Below are positions 1 through 9,710 of a DNA stretch of 54,290 nt, one piece after another. This stretch comes from Seiridium cupressi (lineage: Eukaryota; Ascomycota; Sordariomycetes; Amphisphaeriales; Sporocadaceae). Location of the stretch: NCBI GenBank assembly GCA_036674765.1, contig JARVKI010000163.1, forward strand, positions 1-54,290, given 5' to 3'. The notes beneath the pieces are model-generated. The model was not told the origin of the DNA. It saw only the letters and a list, made by a program, of their open reading frames with translations, and searched no databases. Numbering within the stretch: the stretch's first letter is position 1; each line of letters begins with the position of its first letter. The position numbers and the translations under genes are program-made.

Positions 1-645
1 TAATAATATTTAAAATTAATTATATATATATATTTCTTTTTAAAATATAATTTATATTATTATTTTAAATATTATATAATATTTTTATTTATTTTTTATA
101 TTAAATTTATTAATATTATTTTTAAATACTTTTTTAATTAAAATTATTAAAATTATTAAATAAATATAAAAATATTATTAATTTTTTAACGTTTATATAT
201 TTATTATTATTATTTAATTTATTATATATTATAATAATATTAATTTAAATAATAAAAATATTAATTATATTTATAATAAACTAATTATATAAAAGTTATT
301 AAATATAATAAATATATATTATTTATATTTAAATAATATAAATATATTATATAAAAATTATTATAAAACTTTTAATATTAAAAGATTAAATATTAATATT
401 TATATTATTATACGTTATTTACGCGGTATTTTTAATAGTTAATAAAAATTTATTATTTTATTATAATAAATAAAAAAAATTTAAAAATAATATTTTACAT
501 TTTATTATAAATTTATTATATAACGTAAAAAGTAAACGAAAAATAATTAAAAATTAAAAATTAATATATATAAATAAAATATTTAATAATTATCCTTACC
601 GTAATTATAAAAAAAAAATAAGGAAAAAGTGAGATGTAAATAGTC
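1..645. repeat. AT-rich RIP-affected block, left edge
   Basis: The stretch is almost entirely A and T. By eye the first 560 bases hold one CpA and no TpG, while several CpG (near 190, 412, 421-424, 523, 537) survive. That is the expected end state of RIP, which turns CpA into TpA on both strands. No reading frame of any length is visible. It is probably an old transposon copy, but too degraded to assign to a family. Composition changes to normal GC at about 645-660. The block continues beyond the window. Confidence 0.85.
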
Positions 646-1105
646 GTAATTATAAACCGCCGTAGTTAGTCGGTAGTCTAAGGCGGGCCCACCGATTCGC
701 AGGAACGCCCGATGTTGGCCGATCTGCTGGGGTAATCCAATCCTCCCCCAGAAACTCTTATCAAGACCTGCACGCAGAAGTGCCAATCGTTGCTAAGATC
801 TGTCAGGTGCCCACTCCATCAACATCTAAACTTGTACCTGCGATATCCTCTATGGGGAACCTGGTGTTGCCCTGGAGCTCGAGTACCGCGGTCGCCCGTT
901 TATTACACAATCAGCACATATCGGCCGATCACGGTTATACTGATAGTGGTCGTCGTACGTAGGAATCAACAGCTAGACAGACTCATCTGGCTTCCACTCT
1001 ATTATATATTCGACAGTCAAGGATCGGAAAAGGCCTCTTCTTGTGGACATCACGTTGCCCCTCGTTTCCATTGACGTTCATCCCACTGAGATTAGCTCAT
1101 ACATC
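646..1105. other. Intergenic, 5' flank of the monooxygenase
   Basis: No convincing gene. A TATA-like stretch lies at about 1000-1013, roughly 95 bases before the monooxygenase ATG, and is the only promoter-like signal I can point to. The short reading frames here have no recognisable motif. Confidence 0.4.
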
Positions 1106-2926
1106 ATGACCAGCACTGGAAACGGCTCTGAGGGACGTCCTATTGACCAGGGCTGTCCTCTTCGCGTCGTCATTATCGGAGCTGGTGTCTCGGGAATTGC
1201 CCTGTACATTCGACTTCTCCAACACGTCCCAAATGCTACAGTCACTCTCCTGGAGAAGAATGCCGCCCTGGGTGGCACGTGGTACGAGAACCGCTATCCT
1301 GGCGTTGCTTGCGATATCCCTAGTCACGTTTACCAGTACTCGTTTGAGCCTAATCCAAAATGGTCGAAGCTATTTGCTTCTGGGGGCGAGATTTTACAGT
1401 ACGTGCAGGGGGTCGCCCGCAAGTACCGGGTCGAGGAGAAGATTAAGTACAACACTCGCGTCATCGGTGCCACATGGGACGACGAGAGTAGCATATGGAC
1501 GGTGAAAACCGAACATAGCTCTGGCGGCACAAAAAAGATAGCTGAGATGCAAGCTGAGGTTGTGATCAGTGCGGTTGGGATTTTGAATAACTGGAGGTGG
1601 CCCGCCGTCGAAGGCCTCCACACGTTTGAGGGGAGACTTCTGCACTCCGCTAACTGGGATGAGTCATGGTAAGTCCGTTCAGGCTCTTCTACAGATGCCG
1701 TATAAATGGGGGCAGATCCCAAGGGTTCCCCTGACATTGTACTACCCGGAGATATGCTAATATTTGTCACGCTTGCCCACAGGGACTACTCAGGCAAGAC
1801 TGTTGCTTTAATAGGAAGCGGGTCTTCAGCTATCCAAATCCTTCCACAACTACAGAAGAAGAGCACTCGGATACACAACTTTATCCGTGGTGGAACTTGG
1901 ATTACACAACCGTTTGGCTCAACCTTTACAGAAGCTCTTCTGGCGAACAGCACCGAGCCGGGCAACTATTCATATTCTCCCGAAGAGCTGTCGCGCTTTC
2001 AGGATGACCCAGCGCATTTTCATCGTTTTCGGAGGGAGATGGAAAGTTTTATCAACAAGGACTTCCCTTCTCTCTTCCCGGGAACCGTTGAAGAGAAGAC
2101 CTCGACTGAAAAGATCAGAGACAACATGCGTACAAAATTGCTCGAGAAACCGGGTCTGTATGAAGCTCTCGAGCCTGCATTCACCCCAGGCTGTCGTCGC
2201 TTGACGCCCGGACCAGGCTATCTGGAGTCGCTTCTCCAAGAAAACGTGAGCCTTGTCAAGCAGCCCATCTTGCGTGTGACCGAGCACGCCGTGGTTACTG
2301 CTGATGGCCAGGAATGGCCAGTCGATGCCATCGTGTGTGCCACGGGCTTCGATAGCAGTCACAAACCGCGTTTCCCTATCCTTGGACGGAACGGGGAGAA
2401 TTTGGAACACAAATGGCGAGAACGGACCGCTGCTTATCTGTCTCATTCTATACCTAGATTCCCCAACTATTTCATTGTTGGGGGCCCCAATTCCGCCACT
2501 GGGGGAGGCTCCCTTCTGCTGATCTTCGAGTCAATCATCGGATACGTTGTCAAGGCGGTGCAGAAGATGAGCCGCGACTACATTCGCACCATGGAAGTGA
2601 AGGAGACTGCCCTGATGGGCTGGGTGGGCTTTCTGGACCAATACTTCCCCAGGACAGTTCACATGGATAATTGCACCAGCTGGTATAAAGTGGACGGCAA
2701 GATCCTCGGTCTATGGCCAGGGAGTAGTCTACACGCAATGAAAGCGCTCGAACACCCCCGCTGGGAAGACTATCAGTACACCAACAAACATGGCAACGAT
2801 TCCATGGAATGGATTGGGGGTGGCTGGACCATCGAGGATGTCAAGAGGGGGGATCTGGGATACTATGTCGATAATCCTGACATACCGCCCATACCGTCGA
2901 ATGAATTGCTTAGCAAGCAACCATAG
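1106..2926 (+). CDS. FAD-dependent Baeyer-Villiger-type monooxygenase
   Basis: Two exons, 1106-1668 and 1783-2926, joined across a GTAAGT...CACAG intron of 114 bp, give 568 residues. The N-terminal Rossmann motif GAGVSG is at residues 25-30, followed by GGTWYENRYPGVACD, typical of this flavoprotein class. The fingerprint FEGRLLHSANW (residues 174-184) fits the Baeyer-Villiger pattern FxGxxxHxxxW, and the NADP-binding motif GSGSSA (199-204) follows just after the splice site. Such enzymes insert oxygen next to a ketone, or hydroxylate, with FAD and NADPH; many belong to polyketide, terpene or sterigmatocystin-type pathways. The frame can be extended upstream only to a GTG at 1043, so the ATG at 1106 is the likely start. 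The gene is intact, stands alone next to the AT-rich block, and its substrate cannot be read from sequence. Confidence 0.9.
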
Positions 2927-3120
2927 AACGTAGATAGGAGTACATTTTGGACAGTGTAGAACAGCTGAGCATCATGGATTACATCATTATGCTCTAGACT
3001 AAGACTTCTGTTGTCATCAATTGTGTCATACAGAATTTGAAGTTGCACGAGTGAATGAACGACTCAGTCTTGATAGATAACTTCATGAGAATTTGCCTAA
3101 TACGCATTATATCGGGTAGC

Positions 3121-3569
3121 CGATGGCGGCGATTGTAAAGGTCTTATTGCCATTCCCTACGATTAACGGAATAAAGCTTGTAACGGAGGTAATTGCCAAT
3201 GATATTAATTTTCGAAATGCAAGCGTAGTCGTTGGGATCGCAGTGCGAAATCTTATTCTCCATCATAAGAGCGGTACTGAATATCGCGATATCGACCAGG
3301 CCGAACCTATTTCGGATTTTCTAAGACTGTCTTATATGCTTTAGGTTTATTCGCAAATATCAAGGATAACCGGCAAGATCTTTAGCGCACGCCTCCCAAG
3401 CTAGGCGATAGCTTTCTATGGCCTCAACCGTTTCCGATACATCGGACGTAGCGCCTATAGCGATCTCCGATACGCCGGCTTTGGCAAAGGATGCGCTGAT
3501 TTCCCAGCCGGTATTCCTCGTGGAGGAGTCATTGTGGTCTGGACGCACTGCCGCCGAAGTAAGGCTCAT
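3121..3569 (-). pseudogene. Short-chain dehydrogenase/reductase relic
   Basis: On the minus strand, bases 3569-3360 encode a piece with SFAKAGVSEIAIGATSDVSE and ETVEAIES, which matches the region just after the glycine-rich motif of fungal SDR proteins (strand beta-2 and the following helix). Further down (about 3300-3150) another frame reads FGLVDI and, later, DPNDY and INIIGNYL, the family's helix before the active-site loop. The pieces are in different frames, with in-frame stops between them, and there is no clean YxxxK catalytic motif. I read this as a dead SDR gene. The match rests on recognition of family-typical wording and not on an alignment. Confidence 0.5.
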
Positions 3570-4471
3570 TGTTTTTTGTTACAACTCAACGATAAGTGAA
3601 GCAGGACCGTTGGTTAGAAACCGCGCAGCTACGACGTTAGCCAGCATGTGATTTCTAGTCGCAGTAACACAATTGCCCGCTTCACGGATTGGCCTAGATC
3701 CGCCGATGTTGCCCGGCCTAGACCGTAAACCTTGCTACGCGAAAAGCCCCCGCCGAAGTATATCCACTTCATGCATTCCCAATCCACATTTGCGTACACA
3801 TTGCGCCAATCTTTATCGATTAACAGATTACCAAGTAATGAAGAGAATGCTTATCAGCTGAAATTGTCAGAGACTCTGTTTATCTCCTCATTGATTACCT
3901 GAAATTCATGATTGCTGTCTCTAGACAGGAACTACATGCAAGGAACCACGAGGGGAAGAAGAGCCTACGTGCGATACCTTTCCAATTTCCCAGCTAAAGC
4001 GCACCGGTCACTGTTGGTCTCCTATTCTAATATGTAGACATCCCACGCTAGCGGACTTGTTCGATCCGTGGCTTGGAGCAACAGTCTCACCGGAACGACG
4101 ATTCCAGGAGATAGCCGCATGTCAATTGCTTTGAAGCTGCCCGTGTATGGAAACGTTTCCAGCATATCTCAACGCAGACCTGCCTATCTAAGAGTTCATT
4201 TGGTGAGTGGCCTGGAATGAATATTATTGGGTGACTTTCGGATTGGCCTCCAAAGCCAATCACAAAAGCGCTCCAGCAAGGAAGCAAACTGTGCGCAGCA
4301 CAGCGGAGTTCATTCTGACGATGGATAATACTGATTCGCGCTTAACGGTTCTGGTAAGATAGAACTCGACCCTGAGAGTCACCTGACATGCATCCGAAAT
4401 AGGTTATAAAATCTTGTAAACTGGTGTATCATTGTGCTGCTTGAAAACTATGTGTGTTGATATATATCCCC
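3570..4471. other. Intergenic, no gene seen
   Basis: Only short, motif-free reading frames on both strands. It separates the SDR relic from the 3' end of the nucleobase permease. I see no repeat or RNA gene here. Confidence 0.5.
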
Positions 4472-6013
4472 TTAATATGACTGCTGCCCTCGATATATAG
4501 ACTTCTGCTCCCATCTTCTTAGTGGTATATATATAATAGTACACACAGAGAAAGCCAAGATCCAGCTAATGTCCGTACCATATGGAGAGCCCGGAATGGC
4601 GGCGGCAATAGGACCGATCCACCATGTCTGACTCATACAAAGGATTGACAGAACCGTACCAATGATCCAAGTGACAGATGCTGCAATCCCGTATGGGAGT
4701 CTCGTTGAATCACTCCATGCAGTTATATCATAGGCATACCCTCGCCTGAATATCAACTGTTCGGTTAGGAACACGGCCCCAAACGGCACGATCCAGTAAG
4801 CGCACACTAGCAAGAAATCCTCCATAACTTCAGAGAGGTACTCCCGTCCAGCAATTGCGCAAGCCAGGAAGACCACACTTCCCAGAAGCGACCAGGCAAA
4901 GCGAGGCATAAAGAGTAATTTCGTGGAGACCATCTGCACCGCCAGGCCGACGGAGTAAACGTTGGTAATGATGACAGCGACGGTTGATAATGCGAGAAGA
5001 ACTTCCAAAAACTTGCCAAAACCCTCAACACCCGACCCCATGCCCTTGAAGACGGCACCAATCAACCCCCCAATGCCACCCGATTCATAGGCATCGGTAA
5101 ATAGGGGATCGTCGCTGAGGCTGAGGGTCCCGATGGCAGCTCCCAGTAACTCCATCAAGACCTGACTGGATACCAGGCCGCCATACGCCCACCCGAATGA
5201 AGTCCAACCACTGATATTCTCCTTCATGTAAACACCATAATCAGCTGCCAGGGGCATCCAAGCTGCCTGGAACCCGATGATTGCAGTGCTGAAAGACAGA
5301 ACGTCCGCAGCCTCGAGAGCTCCACTTCCCATGGGTACGTTCGCAAAGTGACGGGCACCAAATCCGGCGACGATGATAAAACTGACCAGGAAGACAGGCC
5401 ACGAGTATTTATCGTATATGTGTATCACACGATAGCCGAGAAGACCAAGTATCATGGCAACCAGGCCGAGAACAAGGACAGATACGGAGAGAGGCATCCT
5501 GCCATCACCGACATCGTATAGCACAACTGCTCCCGATATGCCGTTGACGACGCCCCATCCGAGCTGGTTGATAATATTGAGTATAGCAAATATCTTAGCA
5601 GGCCACCAACCAAAGAAATATCGTGGAATGATCATGGTTCGTAGCCCTAGCTTTGGACCGAGAACGGCCGCTAGTCCTGGGAGCAACCCACCAAGAAGGT
5701 TGAAGAACAGAATGCATAGGAAGGAATCCCACCACCCTAGGGCGTATGTCGTTGTAGCAAGATACCCAGTCGCCAGCGTAGCCATGTTGCAATTTGCGGC
5801 AAAGAAGAAGGTGAACAGTTCGCGAGGGTGCTGGTTCGTGCGCATCCCAGATGGGATCGGCTCAATCCCAAACTCCTCTACTCCAATCTTGCCGGCCCAT
5901 GTTCTTGTTTTGGCCCAAAAGCCTTGATGAATCTCCTCAACGGTACCTGTCTGGGCCTCTGTGTCGTCGATCGTGGACTTGGGCTTCTCATCAGATCCCT
6001 GCGACCTGCCCAT
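4472..6013 (-). CDS. NCS1 family purine-cytosine permease
   Basis: A single uninterrupted exon of 513 residues. The protein has a hydrophilic N-terminus of about 60 residues with many acidic residues, then about twelve hydrophobic segments. IEPIPSGMRTNQHP and the segment with NCNMATLATG are typical of the Fcy-type branch of the NCS1 nucleobase:cation symporters; GLRTMIIPRYFFGWWPAK and NQLGWGVVNG correspond to the family's central substrate region. Members import cytosine, adenine, guanine or hypoxanthine with protons through the plasma membrane. Length is normal for the family and no break is visible. The start is the first ATG of the frame. Four HGATAR motifs lie 155-282 bases upstream, suggesting nitrogen control. 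It shares strand with the Dabb and carbamoylase genes but is 1.7 kb from the nearer one. Confidence 0.92.
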   Translation of the reverse strand: MGRSQGSDEKPKSTIDDTEAQTGTVEEIHQGFWAKTRTWAGKIGVEEFGIEPIPSGMRTNQHPRELFTFFFAANCNMATLATGYLATTTYALGWWDSFLCILFFNLLGGLLPGLAAVLGPKLGLRTMIIPRYFFGWWPAKIFAILNIINQLGWGVVNGISGAVVLYDVGDGRMPLSVSVLVLGLVAMILGLLGYRVIHIYDKYSWPVFLVSFIIVAGFGARHFANVPMGSGALEAADVLSFSTAIIGFQAAWMPLAADYGVYMKENISGWTSFGWAYGGLVSSQVLMELLGAAIGTLSLSDDPLFTDAYESGGIGGLIGAVFKGMGSGVEGFGKFLEVLLALSTVAVIITNVYSVGLAVQMVSTKLLFMPRFAWSLLGSVVFLACAIAGREYLSEVMEDFLLVCAYWIVPFGAVFLTEQLIFRRGYAYDITAWSDSTRLPYGIAASVTWIIGTVLSILCMSQTWWIGPIAAAIPGSPYGTDISWILAFSVCTIIYIPLRRWEQKSIYRGQQSY

Positions 6014-6166
6014 CTCGAGAAGAATTGAGGAGCGAACGGTTGGTTATGTTTGAATAGAAGTATCGCGGCGCACCGGACTGAAACTTGATGGATAAACGAT
6101 CCGCAAGGGCATCCAACTCCCACGTAAGTAAGGCTAATATAGAATGGGTGTATCTCGAACGAGGTC

Positions 6167-6295
6167 TCTATCTCTTACATGCAACATTCTTATACATGTA
6201 TTGCTTGCACTTGACGTTTGATAACGCTAAGCCCTGCACAGACCAGTGTTGGTATTGAGGTTTCACCTATCATACACCCTGGACCTGGCTTATCT
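6167..6295. promoter_or_regulatory. Cluster of HGATAR (GATA-factor) motifs
   Basis: Four matches to HGATAR, the site for AreA-type nitrogen regulators, lie in about 130 bases upstream of the nucleobase permease: CTATCT at 6168, TGATAA at 6219, CTATCA at 6267 and TTATCT at 6290 (three are on the reverse strand). By chance about one per 340 bases is expected on both strands together, so this is a modest enrichment. Function is inferred from motif density only. Confidence 0.4.
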
Positions 6296-6299
6296 TTGA

Positions 6300-7722
6300 T
6301 TCTCCACACCGCTGCCCTGGTGGCCGCTTTCCGAGCGAGCCTAAAGATAGCAAAGTATCTCATACCTGATGAAGTTTTGAGGAAGGCGAAAGTACCGATT
6401 CATACTAGATTCAATCAACTTTCCCAATCATCCTTCAAAGCCAAGAAAATAAAATAAAAACAAATTAAATAAAAATCTCCCTCTGTGGCGAACATTGATG
6501 CGACACCGACTGATTATCTAGGACGTAGGATTGCGTCTGCGGGAGCGCCGAAAAAGGGACAGTGCCAGTTGAACGAATTGGCCGACAGACCAATATCGGC
6601 GAATTTGCGATCGGCCTTTCGCTGCACTAGGTAGCGTCCAGATCGCCCGACACCTGAACGAGGGGGTAGGCGCTTTGTCTTGGCAACAGCTCCAGATGGC
6701 TCGGCCGACGTTAACAGAGCCGCCAATGTCAAGTACGATGTAACTTTGGCGATCATCCGCAAAAAGAAGCCAATGCAAAGAAGCGGAATGTAGCTTCCTT
6801 GCCACCTCGCACTAGAACCTGTCCCGAGAATTGGTTCGCTCGTATGTCGGACTTGTAGGAAATAGAATAAGAACCTTCCATATCGATACTAAACATCAAC
6901 CTGCTTGGTGTGCCCTATCCCGCCCGCATAGCGACACTATTCATACGCCAGGGTAACCAGCCACGTCGGCACAAGCCCTTGTGATCCACAGGCTTGGCCG
7001 TATCCTTCAAACAGTAATCTCTTTCGTTTCACTAGGAAGATAAACACGATGTTGTTGGACCCTTTCTTTTTTTTCTTTGATTTTGGTTTTTGGTTTCTGC
7101 GAAGGATTTTGTTTGAGATGCACGGAATCCGGGTGAACATCCTGTGCCCATCGCGTCTCGGCAGGGCAATGACCATGAAAATGCATCCTAACTGCGGGGG
7201 AAATAAGGTGTCAATCAATGTACCCCAGAAAGTGGCGGATTTGGCTGCAACTGGTGCAGCATCCGCAATGCTATTTAACAAGCTCATAACAACCCGCTTT
7301 GCTATCTGTATCAAAGGCAGCAAGGGGTGAGAGATAGAGTCGGAGCTAGACAGATGGACTATTGCTTAGACAGTGAGATGGCGTCTCAGATGCTCTATAA
7401 TGAGAAGCGATCCTTGATCTTGGTATGAGACTGTAGACCTTTTTTTGTTAAATAAGATTTCTACACGGTTCCATTCTTTATCAATGTGTAAGTGTTTGGA
7501 ATTATATTTTAACTGGCATTATTAACTATAAGTATTTCGTAATATGCCCTTCGCGCTTTGGTACCTTCCGTTGCATGACTCCTCCTGCGAACATTTCGGA
7601 TGCGATTACCATCTATAGGTTCTCCGTCATTCTTATAGAAGCATTCACCGATGACCTAGCACACACGAGATCCCACCACGTCTATTGCATAACAGCGCTG
7701 GCGTATATTAATTGTGACACCT
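6300..7722. other. Intergenic, nothing firm
   Basis: No supported gene. A plus-strand frame at 7049-7330 contains HGIRVNILCP, reminiscent of the SDR segment GIRVNxxxPG, but it lacks any other SDR part and sits next to a T-rich run at about 7060-7090, so I do not call it. Several copies of TCGGC/GGCCGA-type words occur at 6575-6705, perhaps remains of a small transposon. Confidence 0.35.
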
Positions 7723-8245
7723 TTAAGAAGCAAAATCGACGGCAACAACTTTTTCTACTACATCTTCGCTCCACTTTACAAAGTCAAGGTGCACCGGATC
7801 CTCCAGCGCGTAGTAGTTACGGTCCTCTTCATTTGAGAACGTCACGACGAATGCATGCGTGAGTCCGCCCTGTATTGCAGCAATGCCACGTGGTTAGCTT
7901 TTCTTCGCTCAAGATACTTCTGCCGAGCGATTTGAAGGGAGCCTGTCCATATCAAGTGCACGTACCTGTAGTCCCTGGACAGAGTTGTCGCGACCACCAG
8001 TGGTCGACAGGATGTAAGGTTTTCCCGAATTGGCATGTAGGCAGGTCTGCTTCAACGCAAACATCCGGTCAATCAATTCCTATGAATATATTAGTGCCAT
8101 GATCTAGCATGGCGAGTTTGCAACGCGTGATCGCCCCTAATATAGGAGAGAGAGGAAAGAGATAGTGTAGCTCCTCACGTACCTTTACCATTTCAGGCGT
8201 TGAGGCCAGCTTGACCTGGTACATGACAATATGTGTGAGTCCCAT
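7723..8245 (-). CDS. Small Dabb (stress-responsive alpha/beta barrel) protein
   Basis: Three short exons on the minus strand, 8245-8183, 8079-7966 and 7869-7723, join in phase 0 through GTACGT...ATAG and GTACGT...ACAG introns and give 107 residues ending at a TAA. The protein starts MGLTHIVMYQVKLAS, continues with MFALKQTC and SGKPYILSTTGGRDNS, then GGLTHAFVVTFSNEEDR and YALEDPVHLDFV. This is the order of the dimeric alpha/beta barrel (Dabb) fold: first strand with HIV, the THAFVVxF strand, and the DPxHxxFV helix. Dabb proteins include small stress proteins and a few polyketide or olivetolic-acid-type cyclases; function here is unknown. It is intact. It lies between the nucleobase permease and the carbamoylase on the same strand, so a shared catabolic role is possible but unproven. 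Confidence 0.85.
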
Positions 8246-8339
8246 GGTACTGAGGTTGGCAATGAATATTATCGGATGTCGAGATTTAATTCCGCTACGC
8301 TTTGAATCCTTTGGTCATGGTGTTTGCCCAGGCGTTGCT

Positions 8340-8757
8340 GCGGTTTTATCCTATAGATGCCAGCAATGCGCGCAAGTAAAGTCGTCGGCCGAATGCCGGC
8401 CATTCCAGTGTGGAGCCAGAAAGCAGGTCTAGCTCTAGGCCACAGTCAACAATCGGCCGACAGTTGTGAGACCCCGCTAACCCTGTGAGTTCCAAGCTGA
8501 TACGTAACATAAAGTCCTGGGGCACAGATATCCTAAATGGACTTTCAGTTGCCATCTGTGACTTAGTCATTAGAGGTTGTTTTAGTGTTTAAAGAAGCAT
8601 TAATCACGTCTAACTCAGGGAGTCTACATACTTGATACATTGGTCCGATGTAGGCTTGTCCCTGGTGCAGTTTATTCGCTGCGAGTAGAGGGGGTAAGTC
8701 GACGTTAATACTATCGTCCGGTCGCTGTGTAAATAGATCTCCTGCCCTATCTTTCAC
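8340..8757 (-). other. Two possible exons of an unidentified gene
   Basis: A minus-strand frame from 8757 to about 8627 ends at a GTATGT donor, and after a TCACAG acceptor it continues in phase 0 from 8551, reading MATESPFRISVPQDF. The joined piece includes DLPPLLAANKLHQG and AYIGPMYQ. Clean splicing suggests a real or recently real coding segment, but I recognise no family, no clear start is seen upstream, and the 3' part runs into a short palindromic insertion. It could be a relic. Confidence 0.3.
8384..8461. repeat. 78-bp segment flanked by 9-bp inverted repeats
   Basis: GTCGGCCGA at 8384-8392 faces TCGGCCGAC at 8453-8461, a perfect inverted pair around about 60 bases. Similar GGCCGA words occur near 708, 922, 6579 and 6698. 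It may be a tiny non-autonomous element or a chance palindrome; target-site duplications are not obvious. Confidence 0.3.
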
Positions 8758-8769
8758 GATACTTGAATA

Positions 8770-9710
8770 AAACAGCTTCGTAAGTCACCACCAATGCACA
8801 AGCGTACGTAACAGGTCGCCCTGGGGCAGTTTCAACCCACTCTGCCAGAGAAATATACGCTTTCGTCAAGGAGCGTCTCGTTCGCCATTGCTTGTTGAAT
8901 GGCGTCGCTGATGAAGAGAGCGGCACTGTGGATGATATGTTTCACTACTCGCTCTCTAACGAGCCTGGCGCAAGTGGCGTTACAGCAGCTCGCTTGACAG
9001 GGTTGCCACGTCGTTGAGAAAGTGACAAAGAAGCCCCGGAGAACCATATACGATCCGATATATGCCACCCAGCGTGAGCATTATGTGCACGATTCTCCAG
9101 GGACACGTAAACGTGCTGGTGATGTTCCGATCCAAGCTTGGTAACTTTGCAATCGCTAATCTAGAGACGCAAACTTGCACCACGGGGCTGGAGGGACGCC
9201 TCTGAGGCCAGGGTTTGTGTTGAGCTTAGGTGACTACATCAATATGATTTGTGTCTTGCTCATTCATGTCAACCCTACGCGTTCCAGGAAACCCGCGGAC
9301 GATGTTCCAACCACACCTCACGACAGCGAAAAAACCGGCAATATTACAGCAACTGGCATATGCACACCTAAAAGACGTGACGAGCTGGAGACAAGGAATT
9401 GCGACTAACAACCATTCATTAGTTTGTTAACGATGCTGACGTGTGCGAGGTGCTTGGAACGCGGGGCTAACCCTAGTATGACCATCAGGTCGTTCCGTTG
9501 GTCAGGGCATTGGATAAATGTGGTGTATCAGACGGCTGGGAAGCTCGAGAATAAATAGCCTCGTAACAATAGCGTTACGTTCTGAGTGTATAGGCAGCGT
9601 GATGAAAGCCTTGGATGCAAAGTGGAAAGCGAAAAGAATACAACCAGATTGTTCGTAGTGCCACTTCGTTTTCGGTCGGAGCCTATGGCTCATTCTTACT
9701 AATTCCATAT
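8770..9710. other. Intergenic, no gene supported
   Basis: Reading frames in both directions are short and motif-free. A minus-strand frame ending at 8832 has ordinary-looking composition but no recognisable domain and no splice partner that I can defend. Confidence 0.4.

Noticed and set aside
1706..1782. Start of the second monooxygenase frame at 1706 as an independent gene
   Set aside because: The segment before 1783 is the 3' part of an intron; splicing joins the two halves within the conserved HSANWDESWDYSGK region.
7049..7330. SDR-like phrase HGIRVNILCP on the plus strand
   Set aside because: No other SDR motif nearby, no splice partner, and the frame begins in a T-rich run.
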